Source of the DNA: UBA6107 sp964459385
GTDB lineage: Bacteria > Chloroflexota > Anaerolineae > Anaerolineales > Anaerolineaceae
NCBI GenBank assembly: GCA_964459385.1
Contig: CAYWLG010000004.1
Span: forward strand, 215,406 to 279,405
Length of the DNA: 64,000 bases
Direction of reading: 5' to 3'
Positions 24,966 through 32,363 of the stretch are shown here, piece by piece. The position numbers and the translations under genes were made by a program. Each line of letters opens with the position of its first letter. The stretch's first letter is position 1. Under the pieces are notes generated by a model, which saw nothing but the letters and a program-made list of their open reading frames with translations, was not told the DNA's origin and searched no databases.

Positions 24966-27440
24966 ATGAACTTCAAACTTCCGCAGATTGATCTCTTCTC
25001 TTTTTGGTTTGGGTTTGCCTTGGCGACCATCTTTTGGTTGATCATTTTGCGCATTTCCAGGCTACTGCCAAAAATGCGCAAATCACTCGCTTTAAACCAA
25101 GAACGCAGAGCGATAGAGAAATCTTTTTCGCAGGAACATGAAGTTCAAAAGTTTATGCTGCGCAAAGCGCAGTCGGCTCATCTTGCCGGCGATCTTTTCC
25201 CCCTCGAAAAAATACTGATTGAGCCCAAATTTATGAGCCCTTCTATGAGGGCGCTTTCTGATGAAGAAACAGATGCCATTCCACTGGTTTATCGCGTTTT
25301 GCCTTCCATGCCTGAAGCTCCAGAACTGACGGCGGATTTTCCGGCCTTGAAATTAACTTTTTCCGACCTGCTCAGGCACCACCAGTACATCTCCATTAGC
25401 GGCGGCGAAGGTGCCGGAAAGACGACCGCGCTTGCCTATTTGGTTGGAACTCTGGTTAATCCGGGCAGCGAGAAAAACGATCTGCCTGTTTTCATCGATT
25501 ATCGAGAAATGGACGCATCGGTCGAAGATCTCCCGGCCGCGCTGGCTTCAACCCTTGCGAAGCAAATGAGCGGGCCATCCAGTGAGACGATCGGGCGTAT
25601 TTTAGCTGCTGCCTCTGCTCAAAAACGTCTTCTATTCCTGATCGACAGCCTGGATGAATTGAATCAACCTCAATTTGAACAGGCCGTCCAATGGCTGAAA
25701 AAGCTACAGCACGCCTATCCGGAAGCCAAGATCGTCACGACCAACAACCTGTATTTCAGCGGCAGTCTCGAATCAATAGGGTTTTCCCTGTTTACGATTT
25801 GTGCCTGGGGAAAACCAGAAAGGCAGCATCTGCTCTCCCTCTGGAAGCATGCCTGGCAAGACCATTACAAGCAACTTGCCACTGAAGAGAAAATCACCGG
25901 CATCGAGCGCACTGAGCGGGTGTGCCTGTGGCTTTCACAAAACGATCATGCCTTTACACCACTTGATTGCAGTCTTTACTACTATCTGGCCTTGTTGGGG
26001 GCAATCGACGAAACTGCGCCTGTCTCGCTCTATGACGCGTTCTTTGCCCGTGCAGCGAAAAACCAGGACGCCGGAAATATGGTCGTACAGATCGCAAACG
26101 TCGTTGACCCCGAAAAGGGCAATTCGTTCACGCTGCAACGATATCTCGAAGCTGCCTCAGCAGGTGTTGACAGCAGTCTCGGTAAAGGCAACGAAGAAGG
26201 TGATACCCTCTCAACGGGCAGTTCAAAGGGTATCAACACACCGATCAATCTCATTCCAACCCTGCAAGGGATGGTTGCCTCCGGGTTATTCAAACAACTG
26301 GGCGCTGAAACCTTCTGTTTCTCGCACCTTAATTTTTACACTTCTCTCAGACGTGAAACTCTCAGCCTTACTCAACTTCCCGATGTGACCCACTTCGTTT
26401 CAACGCCAGGTGAGCAGCAGAAATTGTTGTTAACCGACCCAGAAGAAATCGACAGGTTCACACTGTTAAACTGGCTGAACCAATCTGACGCACCACTATT
26501 TCGCAATCTGTTATTGGGTTCCAGTTGGCTAAAAGAGGCCGAAAAGATCACAACGATGCGTGGAGAATTGCTCAAGCGGATCGTCTCGGTGCTGCAGGAT
26601 TTTCGCCTGCCAGTTGAAATTCGTTATCGCTTGCTCAATTATTTGACCCTTTCCAAAGACCCTGCGATTGCCTCTCTGTTCACCTACCTGCAGAACAACC
26701 CGGAAGAATCCGTTCGCCAGCTTTGCGCCTTCGGGCTGGGGTTGTTAAATTCAGACAAATATGTGCCACAACTCAAAGCCTTATCGCAAGATCGCTCTAT
26801 GGATGTTCAATTCACTGCCTGCCTCTCTCTGGGGCGTCTTTGGACGACGGCCTCTCAAGATGCTTTGATTGACGTGATCTTCACTGCCTCAGATCAGGTG
26901 CGGGAACTGGCCTGTGAAATTTTAGCCCTGCACTCTCCTGACGGGCATCAGATGCTGAAAGAAATTACCGAGACCGATAATTATCTTGCCAAAAAGGCTG
27001 CGATTTCGGGCTTGTTGATGATACGCGAAGAATCGGTGAAACCCATCATCGAAAAACTAAGCGTTGAAGACACACAGTGGGTGGTACGCGATGCCGCTGG
27101 CTTCGCATTGGAAAAGCTGCATTCGCCATTAACTTATCTTCCCACAAGCTTAATGCCCATCCTTGAGAACCCCTGGACGTTACGAAAAGCGGAAAGGCAT
27201 CAATATCAACTGCCTGCTACCGGCTTCCCGGCCGACTTGTTGTTTGAAGTGCTCGAACAAGACAAACCCCAAGATCAATCTGTGGCGCTCAGCTATTTGC
27301 TCACCCAGCCAAACGCCAAATTAATTGACTGGCTGCTGCGAACAATAAAACAGCCTCCCACAGAAATTACCGAGGAGGCCGTCAATGCACTTTACAATTT
27401 GGGAAAACGGGGCATCACACTAAACGACAAATTCAATTAA
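24966..27440 (+). CDS. Membrane-anchored NACHT/STAND-like NTPase with HEAT repeats
   Basis: Starting at ATG 24966 (the upstream part of the frame lies in the previous gene) gives 824 residues. One transmembrane helix spans about residues 8-28. A NACHT-like NTPase follows: Walker A GGEGAGKTTAL (146-156), a strand PVFIDYREMD, and Walker B LLFLIDSLDELNQ (222-234) with the D-x-x-D-E form of STAND proteins. Residues about 560-740 carry HEAT repeats (for example EESVRQLCAFGLGLLNSDK and DVQFTACLSLGRLW). STAND proteins act as signal switches that assemble on a ligand; defence, regulation and scaffolding are all possible. Its stop TAA and that of the convergent yggU share a TTAA. No effector domain such as a protease, nuclease or TIR is visible. 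Confidence 0.75.
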   Translation: MNFKLPQIDLFSFWFGFALATIFWLIILRISRLLPKMRKSLALNQERRAIEKSFSQEHEVQKFMLRKAQSAHLAGDLFPLEKILIEPKFMSPSMRALSDEETDAIPLVYRVLPSMPEAPELTADFPALKLTFSDLLRHHQYISISGGEGAGKTTALAYLVGTLVNPGSEKNDLPVFIDYREMDASVEDLPAALASTLAKQMSGPSSETIGRILAAASAQKRLLFLIDSLDELNQPQFEQAVQWLKKLQHAYPEAKIVTTNNLYFSGSLESIGFSLFTICAWGKPERQHLLSLWKHAWQDHYKQLATEEKITGIERTERVCLWLSQNDHAFTPLDCSLYYYLALLGAIDETAPVSLYDAFFARAAKNQDAGNMVVQIANVVDPEKGNSFTLQRYLEAASAGVDSSLGKGNEEGDTLSTGSSKGINTPINLIPTLQGMVASGLFKQLGAETFCFSHLNFYTSLRRETLSLTQLPDVTHFVSTPGEQQKLLLTDPEEIDRFTLLNWLNQSDAPLFRNLLLGSSWLKEAEKITTMRGELLKRIVSVLQDFRLPVEIRYRLLNYLTLSKDPAIASLFTYLQNNPEESVRQLCAFGLGLLNSDKYVPQLKALSQDRSMDVQFTACLSLGRLWTTASQDALIDVIFTASDQVRELACEILALHSPDGHQMLKEITETDNYLAKKAAISGLLMIREESVKPIIEKLSVEDTQWVVRDAAGFALEKLHSPLTYLPTSLMPILENPWTLRKAERHQYQLPATGFPADLLFEVLEQDKPQDQSVALSYLLTQPNAKLIDWLLRTIKQPPTEITEEAVNALYNLGKRGITLNDKFN

Positions 27441-27751
27441 GCCAGGTTTTGCAAAATTCGCTTTTGCACTTCTTCCGGGTTTAGGCCCAAAACCGTGATC
27501 AGTTTTTCGCGCCCGGTTTGACCGGCAACGATCTCAATATCCGATTTCGCAATTTTCAAAGTCTTCGACAAAAACTCAATCAATGTTTCATTCGCTTTGC
27601 CGTCCACCGGCGCGGCGGTGAGGCGAATCTTTACCGTGCCATCTGAAAGGATTTCGCTGATCTCATTGCGCGCCGATCTTGGCGTCACCCTCACGGTGAT
27701 CGCAGAACCCCCAGTGCCATTGTGCAAATTAAACTCTCGTTTGCTCGCCAT
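27437..27751 (-). CDS. yggU: DUF167 (YggU family) protein
   Basis: This 104-residue protein matches DUF167: ITVRVTPRSARNEI at the start, VKIRLTAAPVDGKANETLIE in the middle and DIEIVAGQTGREKLITV later. The family is small, soluble and of unknown role. It is the last gene of the set yggS-yggT-yggU, all on the minus strand with 1-13 bp gaps. Its stop shares the TTAA with the NACHT-HEAT gene on the other strand, leaving no space for a terminator between them. Confidence 0.9.
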   Translation of the reverse strand: MASKREFNLHNGTGGSAITVRVTPRSARNEISEILSDGTVKIRLTAAPVDGKANETLIEFLSKTLKIAKSDIEIVAGQTGREKLITVLGLNPEEVQKRILQNLA

Positions 27752-27752
27752 A

Positions 27753-28001
27753 TCAGATCACTTGTAAAATAATGTATTCAACCACCTGAACAACAATTAA
27801 CAACACCATCGGGCTGAAATCGATTCCCTGTAAAGGAGGAACGATACGCCGAATCGGGTCCAACAGTGGGTTGACAATCGTATCCAAGGTTTTTCGAATT
27901 GGATGATAAGGGGACATAAAGAAGGACAGTATGACATCCGCGAAGATCACGAATGTTAAAATTTGAAAAATTAACCGCACGATAGTAGCTACCATAGGCA
28001 C
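27753..28001 (-). CDS. yggT: YggT family membrane protein
   Basis: An 82-residue membrane protein with two hydrophobic helices and the YggT signature between them: MSPYHPIRKTLDTIVNPLLD PIRRIVPPLQGIDFSP is the typical PHPIRxxLxxxxxPxLxPIRRxxP region (about residues 29-66). YggT is found near sepF, divIVA and yggS in many bacteria and has been linked to the envelope, osmotic tolerance and division. Only one copy of the repeat is present. It lies 1 bp from yggU and 13 bp after yggS. Confidence 0.9.
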   Translation of the reverse strand: MPMVATIVRLIFQILTFVIFADVILSFFMSPYHPIRKTLDTIVNPLLDPIRRIVPPLQGIDFSPMVLLIVVQVVEYIILQVI

Positions 28002-28014
28002 CTATTATAACTGT

Positions 28015-28740
28015 TTAAGCTGTCTTTGAATAATTTCTCGGCCCCATGATCGCTTCCCCGATGCGAACATAGGTGGCCCCTTCTGCAATGGCGACCTCAT
28101 AATCGATACTCGTGCCCATTGAGAGCTGAGTAAAAGAAGCCCTCCCCAACTGTTTTTGCATGAATTCAAGCAAACGGCGACATTTTTCAAAATATTGCCT
28201 GGAGTCTTCAGCCTGATTCGCGAAGGGCGGCATTGTCATCAAACCCAAAAATTGCAGGTTCTTTAACTCAACCAACTCGGCCACTGTGTCAGAAAATTTC
28301 GCCCACTGCGCTTCATCCCATACAGCAAATCCGCCTTTTGACTCTTCACCAGAAAGGTTCACTTCAAGCAGGGCGTTCATTGGAACCGTCAGTTTCTGGT
28401 CAAGGGCAACCGCTATCTCAGGCCGGTCGATGGAATGGATCATGTCAAAATTGTTGACAACATATTTGATCTTGCGCGACTGCAAATGTCCGATCATGTG
28501 CCAATCAATTGACGTGGCTTTCGTACCCATTTCTTTGATCTTCTGGCTGGTCTCTTCTGGGTAATTTTCGCCCAGAAAGGTTGCCCCGGCCGCTATCACT
28601 TCAGCTATTTTTTGGGGTGTTTGCCCTTTGGTGACAACCACCAGATGCACTTCATCTGGTCGCCTGCCGCTCCGTTTTATGGCAGTTCGAACTTTTTCTT
28701 CGACCAGAGCATATTTTTCTGCGATGCTTGCCTCAGCCAT
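28015..28740 (-). CDS. yggS: Pyridoxal phosphate homeostasis protein YggS
   Basis: The 241-residue TIM-barrel protein of the YggS/PROSC family has its PLP Lys in HLVVVTKGQTPQKIAEV (about residue 38), GATFLGENYPEE, IDWHMIGHLQSRKIKYVV, LEVNLSGEESKGGF, LGLMTMPPFA and a terminal SMGTSIDYEVAIAEGATYVR with IGEAIMGPRN. These are all family hallmarks, and the protein binds PLP without known enzymatic turnover, keeping vitamin B6 in balance. pgeF lies 10 bp upstream and yggT 13 bp downstream on the same strand, a layout common in many phyla. Confidence 0.94.
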   Translation of the reverse strand: MAEASIAEKYALVEEKVRTAIKRSGRRPDEVHLVVVTKGQTPQKIAEVIAAGATFLGENYPEETSQKIKEMGTKATSIDWHMIGHLQSRKIKYVVNNFDMIHSIDRPEIAVALDQKLTVPMNALLEVNLSGEESKGGFAVWDEAQWAKFSDTVAELVELKNLQFLGLMTMPPFANQAEDSRQYFEKCRRLLEFMQKQLGRASFTQLSMGTSIDYEVAIAEGATYVRIGEAIMGPRNYSKTA

Positions 28741-28749
28741 TACAGCACC

Positions 28750-29532
28750 TCATTCCAGATAGATTGCGCCCGCAAACCTGCCCGTCTGCCCTTTTTCGGC
28801 GCGGTGACTGAACCACTCCTCGGTATTGCAGGCGGTGCAGAGCCCGGAGACTTGAATATTCTTTACTCCTCCCTGTTCAAGGAGTCTTTTGTTCGCCTGC
28901 CAAAGGTCTAAATAGATCTTGCCTTCTCGTTCTTCCAGCAATTCTCCGGCGTCGCCCGCAAAACTTTGTTCCACGGCTGCCACAACTTCCGGGCCGATCT
29001 GGTAATGGCACTTCCCGATTGATGGACCAATGCCGGCATAGAGATCAGCGGGGGTCACGCCATAGTGCATCTGAATCGTTTCAAGCGCTTCTGAAACGAT
29101 CTTCTTCACAGTGCCCTGCCAGCCGGCGTGAACAATGCCCACAACTCTTTTTTGTGGATCAAAGAGCATAACCGGTACGCAGTCCGCAAAACGCATAAAG
29201 AGGGTCACGTCAGGGTTACTGGTAAAGATTGCGTCCGCTTTTTGATGGGGCTCTTCCAGGGGTCTGGGAGACTCGCTGCAGATCACTGTGGTGCCATGAA
29301 CCTGCCAGACATCAAAAATCGATTCTACAGGCCTGTGAATGGCCTCAAATGACCGTCTGCGATTCTCGATGATATGCTCTCGTGGGTCCCCAACGGTATT
29401 TGCCTGGTTCAAAGACTTCCAGGGAGCCTCGCTCACGCCCCCTTTTCGGCTCAAAAAAGCGTGCCCGATGGGCAAACCGGCAAACGACTCAAAACGATAA
29501 AGCGAAATCTCTTTTTCTTGTGAACGGATCAT
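28750..29532 (-). CDS. pgeF: Purine nucleoside phosphorylase / laccase-domain protein (YfiH/PgeF family)
   Basis: From ATG 29532 the protein has 260 residues; the open frame extends 93 codons upstream, but that part lies in the DUF2085 gene. Motifs of the family are HAFLSRKGGVSEAPWKSLN, ADAIFTSNPDVTLFMRFADC (Cys ligand), GIVHAGWQGTVKKI (His ligand) and CTACNTEEWFSHRAEKGQTG with RFAGAI. These form a zinc site; family members phosphorolyse adenosine or remove wrong residues from peptidoglycan precursors. The start codon overlaps the upstream stop by one base (TGATG), so the two genes are coupled; yggS follows 10 bp later. Confidence 0.9.
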   Translation of the reverse strand: MIRSQEKEISLYRFESFAGLPIGHAFLSRKGGVSEAPWKSLNQANTVGDPREHIIENRRRSFEAIHRPVESIFDVWQVHGTTVICSESPRPLEEPHQKADAIFTSNPDVTLFMRFADCVPVMLFDPQKRVVGIVHAGWQGTVKKIVSEALETIQMHYGVTPADLYAGIGPSIGKCHYQIGPEVVAAVEQSFAGDAGELLEEREGKIYLDLWQANKRLLEQGGVKNIQVSGLCTACNTEEWFSHRAEKGQTGRFAGAIYLE

Positions 29533-30524
29533 CAAATTCTTCCCTGTTTCATCAACTTGCGTTTGATGGCAAATTTTTGGGCCATCGCCGCCCGGGTTTC
29601 CTTCATACTCTCTTCCATGAGCGGATATACAAACCAGCTCGTTCCGAAGCCAAATAAAGCCCCGGTTAACACACGCAGATAAGGCGTGCTTTCTCGAATG
29701 GGCAGCCAGCCCGGCCAGCCTGCCGACAAACTGGGCATTTGTGAAACGCCATCCAACCCAATGGGCAGTACAGCGATCAACACCCACCAGTACCAGGGCA
29801 AACTTTTCCACTTTTTGCCGCTAAACTGAAAGATCAATGCTGCCAGCAAAAAAGAAGTATAGATGGCAATATCTCTTTGGCAAATGCCGATCTTATACCC
29901 CATTAATTCATTGCCCACAAATTGCCTGGCAAAGCTGATATCCTGTGAATTCATTCCAGTTGCCTGTTCATAAGTGATCACGCCAGGAACATTGGCAATC
30001 TCTCTGGGATAAAAAGCCTGCTCCCCATAGAGATAAAATGACCGATAGGCCAACTGGTGGCAAAAAATGCTATATACCTTGTAAATTGCATTTGCCCCTG
30101 AGGGTTGCCCGTTTTTCATCATCACAGGAGCCAGAAAAGGAAAGAGCAGGAACAAGAAGAGAACGAACGAAATGAAGAGCATATAATTCTTTGACAACCA
30201 GTAAGAAAACTTTTCCAGCCCGCTGATGGTGGTCAGCCTTTGATTTCGTTTTTTCATCCCCTCTTGATCCAGGCTGGCTTCGCGGTCTTTAACGGCGCTC
30301 AGCGCCACGCGAATGTTCACTTCGTCAAATGGCTCGGTCAGCCGATAGGGGCCGATCTGCATGGCCGGGGTACGATCATCATAGCGGCTTGCCAGATCCG
30401 GGTCGTCATCCAGGCAGATCTCGATCAATTGAAAAGGGATCTCCTGATTGAGCTTTGCAAGCTTCTCTTTGATGCTGTCCAGCTCAGGGTCGCTTTTTTT
30501 ATAGTAAAAGGTGATGGTAGGCAT
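29532..30524 (-). CDS. DUF2085 membrane protein with N-terminal cysteine-less glutaredoxin-like domain
   Basis: The 330-residue protein has two parts. Residues 1-85 look like a glutaredoxin/thioredoxin fold: MPTITFYYKKSDPELDSIKE, a central IEICLDDDPDLASRY and TPAMQIGPYRLTEP with the cis-Pro. The usual CxxC is replaced by KKSDPE, so the domain cannot do disulfide chemistry. Residues 110-330 are a DUF2085 membrane domain with about four helices, the signature being IYSIFCHQLAYRSFYLYG-like text near 150 (FCHQLAYRSFY) and YKIGICQRDIAIY. DUF2085 is of unknown function. ccdA lies 9 bp upstream on the same strand and pgeF overlaps downstream. A structural or binding role for the first domain is inference. 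Confidence 0.8.
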   Translation of the reverse strand: MPTITFYYKKSDPELDSIKEKLAKLNQEIPFQLIEICLDDDPDLASRYDDRTPAMQIGPYRLTEPFDEVNIRVALSAVKDREASLDQEGMKKRNQRLTTISGLEKFSYWLSKNYMLFISFVLFLFLLFPFLAPVMMKNGQPSGANAIYKVYSIFCHQLAYRSFYLYGEQAFYPREIANVPGVITYEQATGMNSQDISFARQFVGNELMGYKIGICQRDIAIYTSFLLAALIFQFSGKKWKSLPWYWWVLIAVLPIGLDGVSQMPSLSAGWPGWLPIRESTPYLRVLTGALFGFGTSWFVYPLMEESMKETRAAMAQKFAIKRKLMKQGRI

Positions 30525-30533
30525 AATTTACCG

Positions 30534-31226
30534 TTAGAGATTAAAAATTCCTGCAAATTGGGCGAGTTGAGAATAAACCCCAAAAGCCAATAAAAGACCA
30601 CTGAGGCACAAAATAATTCCACTCACCACTTGAATATAATGCATAACTTTCATGCTCGCAACCAGCTTCTTGAGTAGTGGGAACAAGCCCAACCCTGCCA
30701 GCAAAAACGGCAGAGCCAGCCCGAGTGAATAAGCCAACAGGCTAACCAGCCCTTGAGCGATGGAGGCGTTTTGAATAACGAGAGCGGTCAATAAGCTGCC
30801 CAAGATCGGCCCAATGCAGGGCGACCAGCCTGCAGAAAAGAAGACTCCCAGCAAAAAGGCCCCCAACAAGTGGCCTTTTTCGGTGTTCACCTGAACCTTC
30901 TTTTCGAAATTAAGAAAAGGAATATTAACCCAACCGGTTAATTGCAGGCCGAACAGAAAGATCAATACTCCGCCAATTCTGGCGATCCAAACTTTCAGAG
31001 AAAAAAGCAAATTTCCAAGCAGGGTCGCTGTCAGACCCAGTGTCAGAAAAACCAGTGTAAACCCCAAGAAAAAGATCAGAATGGGCAGAATTGCCTTGGC
31101 GCTGCTCTTTGGCTGGCCGCTTTCAAAGCCCAACAGCCCCAGGTACACGGGGATCAGAGACAGCACACAGGGCGAAAGGAATGAAGCCAGGCCAGCAGCG
31201 AAGAATAACAATAAACTGATATTCAC
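30534..31226 (-). CDS. ccdA: Cytochrome c biogenesis / thiol-disulfide transporter CcdA family
   Basis: This 230-residue membrane protein has six helices and the two redox cysteines of the CcdA/DsbD core, in SFLSPCVLSLIPVYLG (helix 1) and FSAGWSPCIGPILGS (helix 4). It passes electrons from cytoplasmic thioredoxin across the membrane to extracytoplasmic thiols. No cytochrome c maturation genes or partner thioredoxin-like lipoprotein are adjacent, but the downstream DUF2085 gene begins with a thioredoxin-like fold lacking cysteines. The L,D-transpeptidase gene lies 13 bp upstream in the same direction. Confidence 0.92.
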   Translation of the reverse strand: MNISLLLFFAAGLASFLSPCVLSLIPVYLGLLGFESGQPKSSAKAILPILIFFLGFTLVFLTLGLTATLLGNLLFSLKVWIARIGGVLIFLFGLQLTGWVNIPFLNFEKKVQVNTEKGHLLGAFLLGVFFSAGWSPCIGPILGSLLTALVIQNASIAQGLVSLLAYSLGLALPFLLAGLGLFPLLKKLVASMKVMHYIQVVSGIILCLSGLLLAFGVYSQLAQFAGIFNL

Positions 31227-31239
31227 TCGCTGCCCATTC

Positions 31240-32340
31240 TCAGATCGTGTCTTCTTTTACTTGCACGCTCGTGCCGGCGTATCCAGTTTGTTCAATCCGA
31301 CCCGATTCATAGGGCGCTTGCGGCAGCGTCCAGCGGTAGATGAATTTAGCATCTTCGGGGTTAAGATTCACGCAGCCATGACTCATCGGTTCGCCATAAT
31401 TGTTGTGCCAGAAGGTGGAATGCAAAGCCACGCCACCGGTAGCAAAGATGGATGTCCAACTCACGCCAAACAGCTCGTAACCCGAAGCGGCAGAACCGCC
31501 GCCCATGTGAATGGAGATGAACTTGCGGTTCACGACGTGATAATCTCCTACCGGCGTGGACCAGGCGTCTACAGCCACGCCCTCAGAGTTGAATTTCGCG
31601 CCGGTCGATACGCGTGACCAAAGCACTTCACGATTCCCCTCAAAGCACGAAAGCGTTTGGTGAGTAACGTCCACAACGATCCTTTTGTTCTCTACGCCAG
31701 GCGATAACGGGGAAATATCCTCGGGTGTGATCTGCCTGAATGCTTTGGCGTCTGCCCAAAATTCATCCCCATAGCTGCCATGCTTTTCCAAAACATGATA
31801 CAGGGTATTGCCCGCGTTATCTACCATCACATCGTCCGCCCAGAAAACCTGGCTGTAATAGAACCGGTATGCGTTCGCATCTTCGATCAGCAGCGGAGAT
31901 TTGGCAGGCGGATTGGCAAGGGTGATATCCACATAAGGCACGGTCACTTCCACCCACATCCCTTTGCCCTCACTTTGTTGAGGCAAGTCACTCAACGGGT
32001 CGTTGAGGATGGCCTGAACGGGCTGCAGATCAATCGCCGCAATAAAGCCATCGGGGGTTTCCACCCATTTGCGGTTGGTAGAATACAGCGAAGGAGCGTC
32101 ACCCAAAAGATCGCGCTGCCATTCGACCACATCATCCTGATAAAAAGTCTTTACCGTGCTGGCATCCGGGCTGGGCTTTGATTTCACATCTGCTGTGTGG
32201 AATACCCTGCCCAGTCTAACCCCAGTTTTAAACTCTGGTAGCGCATGGCGCACGCTGGGGCGATAGCCCGGCAAAAAAGCCAGTGCTCCCACGCTGACCA
32301 AACCCAATTTAAGAAAATCACGTCGATTCATTTTGTCCAT
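31240..32340 (-). CDS. L,D-transpeptidase (YkuD family), exported
   Basis: The 366-residue protein has a twin-arginine type signal (NRRDFLKLGLVSVGALAFLPG). After SH3-like segments (about residues 40-180) lies a YkuD catalytic domain (about 215-350) with RIVVDVTHQTLSCFEG, ALHSTFWHNNYGEPM and the active-site SHGCVNLNPEDAKFIY, where Cys is the nucleophile and His is conserved. Such enzymes form 3-3 cross-links or attach proteins to the wall. The alternate start is ATG 32331, three codons in, closer to the RR. ccdA follows 13 bp later; hutH lies 23 bp upstream. Substrate is inferred from the family. Confidence 0.92.
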   Translation of the reverse strand: MDKMNRRDFLKLGLVSVGALAFLPGYRPSVRHALPEFKTGVRLGRVFHTADVKSKPSPDASTVKTFYQDDVVEWQRDLLGDAPSLYSTNRKWVETPDGFIAAIDLQPVQAILNDPLSDLPQQSEGKGMWVEVTVPYVDITLANPPAKSPLLIEDANAYRFYYSQVFWADDVMVDNAGNTLYHVLEKHGSYGDEFWADAKAFRQITPEDISPLSPGVENKRIVVDVTHQTLSCFEGNREVLWSRVSTGAKFNSEGVAVDAWSTPVGDYHVVNRKFISIHMGGGSAASGYELFGVSWTSIFATGGVALHSTFWHNNYGEPMSHGCVNLNPEDAKFIYRWTLPQAPYESGRIEQTGYAGTSVQVKEDTI

Positions 32341-32363
32341 ACAAAATCCATTTCACTCAACTA

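Noticed and set aside
21969..27440. Reading lon to NACHT-HEAT as a defence island
   Set aside because: Lon, MoaB and the CT398-like protein are common housekeeping genes, and no clear effector nuclease or toxin pair is present; only the PHP/AlbA_2 and NACHT proteins remain as candidates.
28750..29811. 353-residue version of the PgeF gene
   Set aside because: The first 93 codons lie within DUF2085 coding sequence; family length and the ATG at 29532 with a TGATG overlap fix the shorter form.
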